64,000 nt of DNA from assembly GCA_030272585.1 (NCBI GenBank), contig BSYQ01000001.1, positions 6,386,001 through 6,450,000 of the forward strand, read 5' to 3'. Of this stretch, positions 10,736-23,309 are shown one piece after another; the first letter of the stretch is position 1; the number at the start of each line of letters is the position of its first letter. Made by a program: the position numbers and the translations under genes. A model generated the notes under the pieces. It was not told where the DNA came from. It worked only from the letters and a program-made list of their open reading frames with translations, and ran no database searches. This DNA comes from Bryopsis sp. KO-2023. Taxonomy: Eukaryota; Chlorophyta; Ulvophyceae; Bryopsidales; Bryopsidaceae.

Positions 10736-13700
10736 ATGCCGAAAGCCACACCTGGCGGCGCTCTTCTGACAGGGTTTTCTGAGGATGGCGAACGTTTTGT
10801 AATCGTTGCTCCTGATGGTCGCACCAGAGTTTTCGACACCAGTGAGTTTTTTTGAAAGATATCCCCTGGTGTAAAGTCGCTATTCTTCTGCACAGCATTT
10901 AGAACTCGCGTTGGATTCCGCAGGCAATGGACGTTGCAGCATTAACTTGGCGGCCGGGTCCAATTTCGGCTCTGGAAAGTCGAACTCAGGAGAGTTTGCC
11001 TCCGCGTATTGCTGGGGTTGGCTGGAAAAGGTGACAGGAGCAAAACCTGCTTGGCTGTGTGTAATTTGTTGCAAAAAAAAAGTCATCTGTAATGGAATGC
11101 AGTGGAATTTTGCAAGGATTTCTGTTTTTGGTGATAGATGTGCCAATGATGTGAGTATTTGGGTATTAGGGACGACCTGGTGTTTTTCTGGGGGGAACAG
11201 CAGGAAGCATGAAAGCATTGGATGTGATTGATGGGGACATCAAATGGACTTCTGAAGAAGAAGGGTAAGAACTGTGTGATGGTCCTGTACATTAGTAATT
11301 TCATATTGTATCTCGTATGTTTTTTCACCCGCTTATCATGATCAAATCCAAACTGGAATGAGTCATAAAGCGTGACCTGCAAAAGAAAAAGACTGGGGGA
11401 ATGTTTATAGATGAAAATTTCATTTTTGGGGGTTTTTTTTGGTTTATTTATTTGTTTACACAACACATCTATGTTCTGAAATCTCCACACACACATCCAC
11501 ATTTTTGTGTGTACATTATTCTTTTATTATTATTATATTTTTTTTTTGGGGGGGGGGTGAGTGTGTGGGGGGGGTCAATTGGATACAAGTTTCCTCTTTT
11601 TTTGCAAAAAAAAAGATAAAAAAGCAGGTGTGTTTCTCAACTTTTTGTTCAACTTTATTTCTGTTTTTGTGTGTGTGACTGTGACTGCGGAGCAACCCGA
11701 TAATATTGAGTGAGAAAAATGCACCAACGTAATGTGTTTTTGTGACAGGGAAATATTGAGCCTGAGTTGGAACAAAGAGAGGCTCTTCTCATCCACCAGT
11801 GCTGGGTGCATAATCAACAAACTTCAGTCCAGTGATGGTGTTTCCTTGGGAAAGTTCAAAGCGGGAAACCATGCGCCTGCACAAATCAAAGGGATCCCAG
11901 GTAAAAGATTAAAAATTAAAAAATTGGTGTACGAAACAGAAATCAGCTCCAGTGGTCCACAGACATGTAGGATGGTTTTTTATTTGAAGTGCTGGAATTC
12001 ATCGTCTTTTCTTTTCCCCTCTTTTTCCAAATTCTTTCCGAGCGTTTCTTTAAATTCATAATCGCAGATAACCTCGGTTAAACGAGCATGATTGGTTATT
12101 GAAAGTTTTTTTTTCTTCTTCTTTTTTGTTGGGGGGGAAATAAAATAATACAAACCAACAGGGTTTAGTCGAGTGCTGGTTGGGAGCTCCACTCTTGCGT
12201 TGTGGGATGTGGACACGGAGGAAGTGCTTGCTAAATACGCCGGCCATGCGGTGAGGTCTCCATGAGTTTCGTTAAATAAACAAATACACATATAGTATTT
12301 CATATTTCCATGATTTGCATCGAGAAGGCTTTTGCTCTTTTTTTTTGGAAAAAATTCGCCACAGCATTCATATCAAAACAAAAAAAGGAAACAAGAAGAA
12401 TGGGAAAAATGTACGCCTTCTTGGAGGTGCTGCTCATTCGTTTGTTTATTTATTTTTGGTCGGCTTTTTTGAACTGTCGTTCAGACCCCCATCACAGCGA
12501 TCAGCCTCAGCCCCAACGGAAAATTTGGGATGTCCACAGCGGAGGGGGAGCGACACATCGCGGTGTGGAATATCCACAATTATAAGAAGAAAAAGAACAA
12601 GGCCGCTTGCACGCTCTCCATGGATGCACCAGTCAAACATATGGACACGCAATATTTGCCAGGGAAATCGGGAATGGAGAAGAAGGATTTTATGGTGGTG
12701 GCGGTTTCCACGACCGGGATGGTGCACGTTTGGAGGTGCACGCCGAAGAAATTGAACAAAATGGAGGTGGTGCTTTGGGCGACTGTGGGGCTCGGAGAGA
12801 AAGGGTAAAACCTGACATCACTGTCGGCGTGCGCATGTTGGTGGTGGTTATGAAAGAAAAAAAATGCTATGCAAAATAATAAGTGCCGTCGCACTGGTCT
12901 CCCCCCATCTACATGTCAGCGTTTCATCCCAATAATATTGAAGGAAGTTGCCAGTTTTGATAAGTTGAACAGTTTTTTTAATTATTTCAATTGAAATATT
13001 AGTTTTTTTGCTCCTTTTGAACACCGTATAGTGTTTTGACTTCATCTGATGGAAAAAAAAAATCATATATCTAAAATATTTACTTCGTTATTTATTATTA
13101 TTTTTTTAAATGTGTTATAGGCCCCCTATCTTTATATATATATACTTTTATAACATTTTTTTTTAATTTAATCTCTTTGTGGGTTTCCAAATCTCTGGAA
13201 AGAAGATATGTAGTGATTTGATTTGCGAAAATGTTGAACATGAATTTGAGCTTGCCGCTCTCTTTTCTAGAGACAAGAGGCACGATGGCGTAATCTCAGC
13301 GAAACTGGAAAGAGGGGCGGACGTACCAGCTTTGCTGCTCGCCCGTGGAAACACAGGGAAACCTGTTTTCGAACGAATCCTTTTGCCTGATTTGGATGAA
13401 AACCCTGCGACCTTGACATTAGACCCGATTCAGGGTGGTCTTTTGATGGCAGACACGGCTGTCCAGGAAAAGAAGCAAAAGAAAAGGAAACGAGAGGTGG
13501 TGTTGGGGCCGGACAACGAAGGAGAAGAGGTGTTGATGCGTGGAATGGGGCTGTCGAGTGTATCGAAGCGACCAGCGATGGAAAACGGCTCTGTGGATGA
13601 TGGTCAAACTCCAGAGATTGCCGAGGGAAGATCGTCAGGTGGGTTGGTGGTGAAAAATGCATTGCTCTGGATGTGCAATGTATTGTTTCCAATGCACCCC

Positions 13701-15379
13701 TTTTATTGAAGAGTCAAAACAGTGAGGGAATGGTCGAAAGGCAATCGTTATGTGAGGGCTGGCATCAGGTTTTTGAGGGTTCGTATTCTGATATAAACAT
13801 CAACCCGGGGCAGGAATCACGGTTTAGTATGGTTAAACCAGCAATGGCTTTCAGCCACACAAAAATCCATTAAAAAGGACCCCAACAAAAAACGTAAATG
13901 TATGTGAATTTTGGGGGTTTAATATGATGTAACTTTGTGTGATGCCTGTCCACTTGCTCGACAGATTGGTGGGGATGATATCGGTGTTTGTTTGGTTGTC
14001 AGGGGAAGAAGCCACTTTGGGGGATAGGTTGATGGCTCTTGAGCAGCGCATGCAGGAGACGAAAGCGTTGCCACCAGATCAGGATGTAGCCTTGTCTTCA
14101 ACATCAATCATGGTCCTCGTGAACCAAGCTGTGCAAAGGTATTAAAAAATAAAATATATCATTAAAACTGTTATTATTATTATTGAAAATTAATAAAAAT
14201 CTCTCTGTATATATATATTTTGCTTCTTTTTTTTTCTGGACTTGATCGATCCATGGTGCACCATTCTTTCCTGTGCGTGTGTGTGAGAATGACTTGGTCG
14301 GGGAGGTGTCTTTGGTGGGGTGGGGTGGGGTGCAACCCTTGTATGGCAGACATACTGATGTGCCTTCCCGACAGCGCTTGTGGCGAGGATCGTCTTGTTT
14401 GATTGATTCATGGGCCAAGAAAGTTTTTTTTTTTGATCCGGTGACCTTTGCGTTTCCTTTGCAGTGCGGATTTTGCACTGTTGGACGTAATTCTGACGCA
14501 AGGTGCAGTGAGGATGGCGCCGCCGACGATCAAGAAAATGAGCCACGAAGATGCAGCGAGTCTCCTGTCGATGCTGATCGAGCGATTTCAAGCGACCTTC
14601 GAAGTGGAATCGTTGCTGGGATGGATAAGGCCGGTGTTGGAGAACCATGCTGGATACCTGATGTCGGCCCCCACCATGAGGCGACAGCTTTCTTCTCTGT
14701 ATCAGGTGCGGTGTGGAAAGGAGCATATCCAGATTCAGACAGTGGCATTGGGTAACCCAAAGTCTTTTTCGTCGTTGAATGTCCGGGGTTGGAATATTGT
14801 TTACATGTGGGGGGTGGAGGTTTTCTTTTGAATGAAATTTCAGATATAGGGTGTTGGATACAAAGAAGGGGGGAGGGGCGAGTGTGTTGAGTGGGTCTGA
14901 ATTGTGTATGGGGTTTCGTGGATGCAGTCGATCGAATCGAGGCTTGGGAAGTTCTCGTCCATGTTGAGTTTGGCTGGTCGAACGAGGCTCCTAGTGGCAC
15001 AAATGCAGATGAGAGAGAGAAAAAGAAGTAAAGTTGCATCAATTCCGGAGGGTCCCGAGGTAAGACTGGGAATCCATCCACGACCTAGCGGCACGAATTT
15101 CCAGTGAATGAAAGTGAAAGTGTCGCTTCTCGGACATCGCAGTACAACAAGAAGAATTGTGTTTTTTGTCTTTTTCCCAGGTGTTAACAAGAAGAATTGT
15201 GTTTTTTGTCTTTTTCCCAGGTGGTTTTTCAAATAGGGGATGCGGATGTGGAGGAGAATGACGGTGATGTGGAGGGGGAGGATGTAGGGTTGGATGGAGT
15301 CCAAATCGAGGGTGCAGGCGATGAAGAGCGAATGAACGGGGTAGAATCGCCTCCCCCCAGTGGCTCAGAGAGTGATTAG
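10736..15379 (+). CDS. UTP5: UTP5/WDR43, t-UTP subunit of the SSU processome
   Basis: This WD40 plus Utp12-domain protein belongs to the UtpA (t-UTP) complex, which acts in the nucleolus in rDNA transcription and early 18S processing. Eleven exons: 10736-10841, 10903-11030, 11170-11264, 11749-11900, 12162-12250, 12485-12804, 13271-13638, 14003-14138, 14465-14705, 14928-15059 and 15221-15379. All phases match, giving 641 residues (yeast Utp5 is 643). WD40 blades cover about 10-300, with VIVAPDGRTRVFDT at the first blade, GGTAGSMKALDVIDGDIKW, STLALWDVDTEEVLAKYAGH and STAEGERHIAVWNI. A Lys-rich linker (KKQKKRKRE) follows. The helical Utp12 domain spans about 455-590 (SLLSMLIERFQATF, SIESRLGKF), and the tail is acidic. 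The second exon is the least conserved and its acceptor the least certain. The last acceptor sits in a tandem duplication. Confidence 0.88.
15146..15223 (+). repeat. Tandem 40-bp duplication spanning the last UTP5 3' splice site
   Basis: Two adjacent copies share at least 38 bases and both end in ctttttcccag followed by gtg. The second copy supplies the acceptor used in the model (exon starts at 15221). Use of the first acceptor would insert 40 bases and shift the frame into an early stop. Confidence 0.85.
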
Positions 15380-15871
15380 GAATCTGTGGTGGATCGAATT
15401 CGTCACATGCTTGGGGTGTAGTTGCATTGAGAGGTTTGGTTTCAATTTAGCGAAAGGAGAATTCATAGAACGAGTGGAATTTGGGGAGAGGTCCATGACA
15501 GGATTGTATCTTTTTCTTTTGTATCGCTTTCGTCGGTTGGGTTCCTGCATTTGCGGATATCATTCAATTGGTGGCCACATATTTAACAACTGTCCAACAA
15601 ACAATTTCTGTGATCATGGTGATCTTTGTGCATCATTCCTCTGGATAACTGCGGCAGGGTCGTTCCAATCTGTTGTAGGATTGCACCTCATCTAACACAG
15701 GTGACTCATACTTGATGTATGTCAGTCACGTAACTGGGACTGTGTTAGATAGAATATATGTGAAGGAAAAATAATGCATAGTAATGAATGAATGTTGGTA
15801 CAGATGAGATTAGTGAGCGTGCCAACTGATCATTTTTTCCCCAGTTAGAGACTAGTTAATACCGGTACAGT
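15380..15871 (+). other. 3' flank of UTP5
   Basis: This is the 3' flank between the UTP5 stop and the pogo-like element. I see no gene in it. Confidence 0.5.
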
Positions 15872-16405
15872 TACAGTGCATTCCGCTTAATCCAACACAT
15901 TCGGGCGGCGACTTTTTTGATTTAATACGCGACAGATTTACAATACGGAATCCGACATTTCCTCTTTCCGACATTGCCTCTTTCCCAGACGCGTCCAGAG
16001 TCGAATCAACTTTAAAAAACTCCTTAATAGTGCCCTGGCGCTTCAACTGTTGTCGAAGGAACGCCACGACGCCGTCTTGGGCATTCTCGTACTCCTCCAT
16101 CTAGTCATAGCCTCTGCGCTCCAGTTCGACTACCATCGCAACAAATATGACGTCCAGAAACAGACAGAAATTCGACGAATTTGTATTCCGTTCATTTTAT
16201 TCGACTGTTTCGCATTCCCTTTGCACCGCGCGTCCTCTCGTTTGACGATTCTCGTAGGAAATTCGCGAGCACCTTGATTTAATACCCGAAATCCAGATTG
16301 ATTAAACGACCCACCCCACCCCCTGAAAATTCCGTTCCTGACGATTTTGCTTTAGAAGACGGCGGGCTACAGTAGCCGACGCAGTAATAAGCGGAATGCA
16401 CTGTA
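15872..16405 (-). mobile_element. Decayed pogo/Tigger-like DNA transposon with TIRs
   Basis: The inverted ends CAGTGCATTCCGCTTA and TAAGCGGAATGCACTG (15874-15889 and 16388-16403) are flanked by TA on both sides, the Tc1/mariner/pogo target signature. A minus-strand frame from 16100 to 15852 holds the motif RQGTIKEFF. This resembles the short QxTxxxFF motif often found at the extreme C-terminus of pogo/Tigger transposases. The rest of the transposase is deleted, so this is an internally deleted copy of about 530 bp. TIRs and TA are seen directly; the superfamily call is inferred from end sequence and the short C-terminal motif. Confidence 0.7.
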
Positions 16406-17720
16406 CTAACAAAGGGGGGGGGGGTGTAGTTTGAAGGGGCAGCTTCAGTCAATCTAAAGTGTATTAGTGTTGAGCTGGAACAGTGGGGTAGATGCTGGTT
16501 TTTGTGTCGGTCAGTGGGGACGTTCTTTAGTCATCGTGAAAAGTGTGAGTTCGGCGAAGTCCCTGTTTCTGGCGCCTGGCGGCGTGTGGACTCTAGTGTC
16601 TGCGAGAGGGCGCTTTTCTGGCGCCTGGGGTGATAGGCGGATGAGTCGTGGGTTTGTGTCCGTGAAGGGTGTTTTCTCTGCGGAGGTTGACGTTTCGAAT
16701 ACCCAGGCTGGGGTATATTAGTCGGGATCATTGTTTGTGTTAATTCGAACGGGTTGGTTTAATAGAGTTTTGTGTGGAAACTGTGTGCGTCCTATCAAAG
16801 CACCCACGTCTTGAGTTCGTAGCGTCGACTCGAGTTCGTTTTCGGTTCTCCTCCTCTGCTAAACTCCCCAACCACAACCTCTTTCCTCTCCAACTCCCGA
16901 CACTCTCATTTACGATGATGATCACCAGCAAACAACTACAGGGGGGCTGATGATGATCGACCAAAGTGGGGTCGCCGGCTGTTAATGTTGTGATTGGGGG
17001 GACTAATTATGATCGATCGATGTTGGCGGAAATCAGCCAGCGACCCGAAAATCACCAGTCGCCGAAACACCATCTGCCGCCTGGAAACCATCAGCTGCGA
17101 CGCTGCAAACAAAACACAGCCGCCCTGTCATCACTTCCGGCCCATAAAGCAATCATCTGCCTCACGATGCGCCTGATATATCCACAACAGCCCGCCAAAC
17201 ACCATCAACGCTGCCATCATCTGCCGCCTGGCCGCCTGAGCCGCTGCATGGGGTTGTGTTTTTTCCCCCTTTTTTGAAATGTGATGGTGACGGCGGCTGG
17301 GTTCAAGCGGCTGAGCAAACACGTTGTAACCCTGCTGACCAGCCGCCTGGCCTGAGCCGATGCATGGGGTTGTGGTTTTCCCCCCTTTTTAAAAATGTGA
17401 TGGTGACGGCGGCTGGGTTCAAGCTGTTGATCACGACGAGCGGCACAAAAAGTCGATTTCATCCACTGCCACCAGCCGCCCAGACAACCAGCCGCGCAAA
17501 AACAATCAGCCGCCACCAGCCGCCCATAATCTAACCAGCTTCAAAAAAAAAAAAAAACCGCCCAAAAAGCACCTGCCGCCCTAAAAGCCGCTTTCATCCA
17601 AGTGGTAGCGACAACGACATCCACCAGCCGCACATAGAGCATCAACCGCCAATGGTGTACTATTGAGCAAGAGAAAGCCTAAAAGCCGCTTTTATTCAAG
17701 TGGTGGCGCCAACACCTCGC
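16406..17720. repeat. Degenerate GC-rich direct-repeat region (CAGCCGCC-type)
   Basis: This block is unlike its AT-rich surroundings. The word ttctggcgcctgg occurs near 16566 and 16615. Around 17030-17660 variants of caccagccgcc recur. A unit of about 115 bp containing tgcatggggttgtg and gtgatggtgacggcggctgg is present twice (about 17223-17313 and 17342-17425). A stretch starting taaaagccgctt recurs with a spacing of about 96 (17582 and 17678). No reading frame spans it. Confidence 0.6.
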
Positions 17721-20290
17721 AAAACATAGGCGGCTCAAGTTTAACGTTGGTTCTTTCGCGTCAAGTATCAACGCGGCAATATCAAAGAGCATTTTGTTGA
17801 ACCTCGAACGAACCAAACATGAACCAAGGCGGGACGTTTCCGACGTCCATGAACTCACAGGAGCCGTTTATCCAAAGTTCCTTGCACTTTTTACGCCGGC
17901 CACTGTTCTAGGTCGGAAGGTTTTCGACGAAGGCTTCTCGTTAAAGAAACGACGTTCGTTCGTGGAGATCCGCGACCGCTACCGTGGCCGCGCACAACCT
18001 TTACTCCACAGTGTTCATTCTGGCGCAGAATATTTTTTAAACGCAAGGATAACGGGCGAAGTATCAACCAAGCAACAGTATTCCCACCTCTAAAAGTTAC
18101 ATAGCCATCGACTGGGGGCATCGGTGCCTCCCAAACACTCCATCGTGTGCAAGCCAGCGGTGTTCGGGAGGTGCCCTTTTCCAAACTCAAGACGGTCGAC
18201 AGTGCGGACGCGCGCAAAAAAAAATTCGACCCATCAGTCGCGCCGATCCCAGACCTTCCAACTCTTGCGAGTTTTCGAGTCTAGCTCGTCGATGGTGTAC
18301 CCGCCAGAGCTGGCGCGACCTTGCGACCAGGTCAGCTCAGGCGGATCTACCGTGTCTCACAGTCGGGATCGGCTGATCAGCATCATCTGGGATCAGCGAT
18401 TTGTCTGATTCTATTGAATGCAGAATGGTGTACGAACTGAAGAACAGATCCTGTTCAAGTACAGTCGTAACTGTGCATGGGATGTCAAAAGTGGCGTGTC
18501 AAACCATTTTGTGTTTCGTCGACTGAGACAACATTTTTCCAGTTTTCAGTGAGTGGATTGTGACTCATTATTTCTGCTCGTCGTTTTTGTTGCTCGGGGC
18601 AAAACAAAAAAAAAGGATGGATATCGTTTCCTTGCGTTTCGCCTGCAAGAGGCGTAGTTTGGACACTGCCTGCGACCCTGGCTATGCGCTATCTGGAACG
18701 TTCGCTTCCCGGAGGCGATCGACGTTCTCGACGCGTTCATTTGGATTCGAAATAAAATGATTTTGGGTGCACGGTGAGCGAAATGCCCACAGTGCAGTTT
18801 TTGCTTTCGAGCTCGAAAAGTTGGTACTGTGGTTGTTCTCTTATTTTCCAAGTCAATCGACAGGTCTGTGGGGATGGATGGCTGTTTCAGCACTTTGGTT
18901 GTTGACGACTGCCGCGGAAAAAGTGTGGAAAGCCGTTTTGTGGTTGTATTTTCACGAGTTGTTTTTTGGTGCCACAGCGTTCGTCGCAGCGAGTTTCTTA
19001 CAGAAACACGAAGTCGGGAAGGCAGACGGACCGCTCTGGAATGGACACAGCGAATGATGTCGCGTTGGGACTAGATCGTCGTTGCGGGGGTCATCTGTCA
19101 ATCAACCCACTCTCGTGAAATTGTGTTTTTCGTTACAGAGCATCACAGCACCACAGCGCAACCGTGGTGTCGCTGCAACAGCAGCGAACGCGGGACGGGG
19201 AGCCTTCACTGCCAACAAAAGTGGTTTCTCAAGCGCGCAGATATGGATCCACTCGACAGTGTGAAGGTTCGACCCCTTCCTTGCGCTGCAATAATGAGCC
19301 GGTGGGAGAACGGGTACGAAGCGAGTTGCGGCCAGCGAACCGTGGAATTTCGTGATGAGGAGGGGGGGGGGGCGGGGGGGGAAATACCGTGAAGGCAACG
19401 AGCAGCGTAGAAGCTAGTCCAGGTCTGTGCATGTTAAAGGACGAGGCTGGTGGGGAATTATTCTGTGTTGCTTTTTTGTGATGGGGCTTGGAATTTTGAA
19501 ATAAGAAGCAGCAGCGAGGTATTCAACGCGGAGGAGGGGGGACGAGAACAAATCCAAAGAAGCGCTTCTCTTCGTTATTACGCTTCCCAATCTAGGAAGA
19601 CGGTTGGGTGCCTTCTCTCTTTTTGAACATTTTGCTGTGCAGGAAAAAGCTTTTCTTTGAATTCGGTTTCCAGTGTGACATCCAGGTGGTCGATTTCTGG
19701 TGGTTGGGGCGGCGACGGTGTCGACGTCAAGACTGCCGTTGCCAATTAATTGGACGCAGGAACTGCCAGAGCGTGCAGCATTGAGTCTGGATTCTTGCTG
19801 TGGATGCACAAGAGATGCAGCAACAAAGGCTCGTGCACTTTTTGAGCTGATGCGTAAGTTCGCTAACATGTTTGGAACGGGTGGAAAAGATGGTTGACTC
19901 GTTGCGAGAGTGAGGGAGGAGTTGAACTTTTTATTCGATATCCGTATTGCGTTTGGGAAAGCACAAGCCCGGGGGGACGTGTGATGGCTCAGCTAGCTGG
20001 TCGCCAAAGGGGTGCTGTTCTTGTTGTTGATTATCATTTAAATGCTGGTATATGTAGGTACTTGAATAGTTCGTTGTGCAGTTGGAGTGCAGTGCCAAGT
20101 GTGAATCTCCCTGAACCTCAAACAGTGAGAGGTGTGGTTGGAACAACTGTTGAAAAAAAATCCAAAGAAAAACACCTGTATTTTTAATACAAATTCAATC
20201 CAGTTTCTGATTTTAATGTAACGAAACAAATTAAGGACATTATCTTTCTGCAATCACATGTTTTTCCCTCCACGTTGATTTACACAAGGT
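17721..20290. other. Intergenic, no gene supported
   Basis: The sequence is of mixed composition and has no frame with recognisable similarity. It contains one isolated tRNA-like T-arm at 19263-19279. Confidence 0.45.
19263..19279 (+). other. Isolated TpsiC-arm / pol III B-box-like hairpin
   Basis: The sequence gaaggttcgaccccttc is a 5-bp stem with the loop of a tRNA T-arm and matches the B-box consensus GGTTCGANNCC. The next bases (tgcgc) can pair with gcgca about 40 bases upstream, but the enclosed segment is too short for a cloverleaf. I do not call a tRNA. Confidence 0.3.
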
Positions 20291-22770
20291 CCTTCACCAA
20301 TCAATGCCAGCTCAGCGACCAACTCAAAAAAAAACATTTCGACTGATTCTTTCCAGAACTATTTCCCTTTTCTTTTTTCCAACACTTTCTATTTTTTTAA
20401 AATGCCTTCTCCACCCTGTTGGGTGCAGTTTTTCTGTTACTCATGCCCCTCCTCCTCAAAAGCCCAAAATGTTTGTCGATACAGGAGCTACCCCCTTCCG
20501 TTGAAATCAACCTCATGAAAAAACCCAAAATGAATCTTAGGGGGTTGCCCAAATGAAGACTGGCCTCGTGCAACCTCCACCCTGCTTGATGGAGTGCTGA
20601 AAATTCAAAGGCAATTCCCTTGAGTGTCACAGGGCAGCATTTAACCCAGCGTTGTACAATACATATAAAGACAAGCCTGCTGAGGGAATGTAAAAAATGA
20701 ATCATTACAGCAATGTTATCGAAAGCCTCTCTTAAAATATTTTCTAAATATGCCCAGGCTACAGTTTCAATTAGTTCTTGCCGATAACCACGCCAAGAAA
20801 ATAAAATGAGATGAATAAATGCATGCAATTATTTTAAGAACAGCACCTGCCCCTGTACTACCATTACAAAGACAATATTTCTTCCAAAATCTCTGTGGAA
20901 AGAAAGGTTGAAAAAATATAAAAAAAGAAATCAAGGCGAAGAGAAAATAACAGACTATTCTCTCCTTATATTTTCTGAGGTAAAAGAAAAGACATAGATA
21001 CAAAAAAAGAGACGAACAGTGGAAAAAAAAAGAAAGAATTCTTTTTTTAAAGCAACACAGGGGATTCGAACCCCTACTGTCCCAATCCTCCACCTAATTT
21101 TCTGAAATAGAATCAATTTCTATAAATATTTTTTGAAATGTAGGTCAGTTGCTTGAGCCTGTGGGTATCAACAGTCGCTGATACATGCATCTTTTTTTTT
21201 CACAAAAAACAAAAAAGTCTTTCAGAATTAAACTAGAAAAAAAAAATAAACAAAAAATTGTGAGGAGCAAAGGGGTATTTTATTCAATCTTTATATGTTA
21301 TCTTGGAGGAAAAAACGGACAATAAAAACTATCCTCAGAGCATCTCTTATCATTCAGGGTTTTTGTTCGGGGGGTAATAATATATTTCCAAGATTTTTTT
21401 ATTTCCTTTCTTACCTTCACACCTGAATTTTTTACCCCCAGAAAGAAGCCTGTTTCTGTTGTGAAAAGAAAAAAATATATATTCAGGGTTTTCTCATCTT
21501 TACTTTTCTGGCTGTTTTAAATTTTAATTAATTTATTCGTTTTCGAAAAGGTCTGGGGTCTTTTGCCAGTTGATAGCCTTGGGGTTTCCTTTCAAAAAAT
21601 TATTTAACCCTCCACAGCCCCCCTTGAAAAAAACACTCTCCAAATTTCCACGAAGACATCCACAGGCCACTTTTTCTTCGCCAGAAAAAAGAAAAAAATA
21701 ATGGAAAAAGTCGTATCATGGTAAATATTTTGTCCCAGTCCTCCCTGAGAATCGAGAAAGAAAGAAAAAAACATGCCAACAGAAACGCGACGTACCCTTG
21801 CTTTTTTTCCTACAACGAATCATCGCTGTCGCAGAAAATTTGCCAGCAAACCCTTGTCTCGACGATTTCGCTCCTTCCAAACGACAGTCCCTCGTTCCGT
21901 CAGAGCGAAAAAAGGCTACAGGGTTAAAATGAATCCTGCGTTCTCTTTCCACGACCCAGAAAGACAAAAAAAAACTCAAAACCGTCAAAACTGGAACCCC
22001 CTGTTCTGACTGTGATTGAGCAGCGGCGTAAATCATTAGTTTCGCACAGTCGATGGACTGCATGGAGCTTTCTATCTTGATATTTGGGGGACGCATGTTG
22101 GCGTCTCCCAAATATATACCACAGGCGTTTGGTTGCATACCCAAACCGTGAGAACTCGAGCGAGCTTCTCCAGAACAGGAAAGCGTTTTCCTGTCCCCCA
22201 CACAACAGCTCCCGAAACTCTCACCCACCTGACTCTTTGTTGGGGGGATTTTCTTGGGGGCGGCTTCCTTCCTCCATGTGTGCAATAACTCGAAACCACC
22301 CACTTTTAGGGCCGAAATTTAACAGAAAAAACGCGCGTTCCAGCCGCTGCACCTTCGTGTGTTGAAAGGGGTCGCGCTCGAGGCCTCCATTTCAAAATCA
22401 ACCCCCTGACACATTCTTTTCCTTTGGGTGCTCGGAATATTTCGAACTCAGGCGAATTTGGGCCACACCTTTGGCAATTTCCGCGTCTTGGCCGTGGCTG
22501 ACTCCCGTGCTCGACGACAACTGAAATGTAAAGGAGAAAGAAACTAAAAATCAACTAACCCGGCACTAATCGGGTCAAAACATATTTTCGATCATGACGT
22601 TGATCCGCCAGAGTGGGTGGCCCCCACTCTGGCACGACACTTGGCACCCATGATGGCAACGATGGTGCAACCAAGGTCGTCCCCCGGTTGATCCCGGGGG
22701 GTCTCGTCATCCGATCAGGATTCGCCCACCATGGGAATTTTGGCATTTCGATTGTCGATGGGGTAGCTAA
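20291..22770. other. AT-rich intergenic, no gene supported
   Basis: The sequence has many A and T runs and no frame I can support. An isolated T-arm lies at 21059-21075. Two short palindromic blocks occur at about 22608-22633 (ccagagtgg/ccactctgg) and 22680-22701, next to the Helitron fragment. Confidence 0.45.
21059..21075 (-). other. Isolated T-arm / B-box-like hairpin (minus strand)
   Basis: On the minus strand aggggttcgaatcccct is followed by gtgttgc and T-rich sequence, like the 3' half of a tRNA gene. The best 5' partner (gcaac, about 100 bases upstream) does not allow D and anticodon arms, so this is either a tRNA remnant or a lone B-box. Confidence 0.35.
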
Positions 22771-23300
22771 CTACCTCATTGACATCGCTAATGCCGTATA
22801 ATTTTTACTTCTTTGCGCAATATCTCTCTCTTGGCCTTCTTCAAAATATACCATTTGTCGATCCTCAAGATGAACTCTCAGGGCTTTGACGGTTGGATAT
22901 CGATCACTAATATCAAATCTGAAAATTCGCCAACATGCTTCACTTGCACCAATTGATCGAAAGTCTTGATATTCTTCAATCTCATCAATTGGACGGCCAT
23001 TTCTTTCATCCCTTCTCACTTCCACCATCGCTCTATCTTCCCCCTTGTGTATATGTTTATACAAATATTTTGTAGACAATGTCGAAGCACACACTTCCAC
23101 ATTAATATGTGCATTGAAGCGGAGGCAAAGATATGCATTGTAAGGCACAACCCATCGGTTGTCAATATTCCTTCCATTGTGTCTAAGAACACGCCCACCA
23201 TTTTGTGGAGATCGGCGACGATACGTGGGATATATATTCTCTTCATCCCAAGTTGTTTCATCGCAATAGGGTTTAGGGTAGTTTTTATCACATTCACTAT
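22771..23300 (-). pseudogene. Helitron Rep/helicase fragment
   Basis: A minus-strand frame from about 23298 to 22771 has the segment found between the replication-initiator and helicase domains of Helitron transposases. The order is NYPKPYCDETTWDE, then YPTYRRR, then DNRWVVPYNAYLCLRFNAH, INVEVC, KYLYKHIHKG, SASEACWRIF-like GASEACWRIFRFDI, and a VHL..QMVYFEEG block. This is collinear with Helitron proteins over about 170 residues. It then runs into a stop at 22771. Neither the catalytic Rep tyrosines nor the helicase Walker motifs are present. The 5' side is cut by the GTGCGGGG repeat block, so it is a dead fragment. Confidence 0.85.
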
Positions 23301-23309
23301 GGGAAGTCG

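Noticed and set aside
19263-19290. Candidate tRNA gene
   Set aside because: Only a T-arm and part of an acceptor stem can be formed. There are no D or anticodon arms and no A-box at the right distance.
22600-22705. Helitron 3' terminal hairpin
   Set aside because: Two palindromes lie at a plausible place, but no CTRR end follows at the proper spacing.
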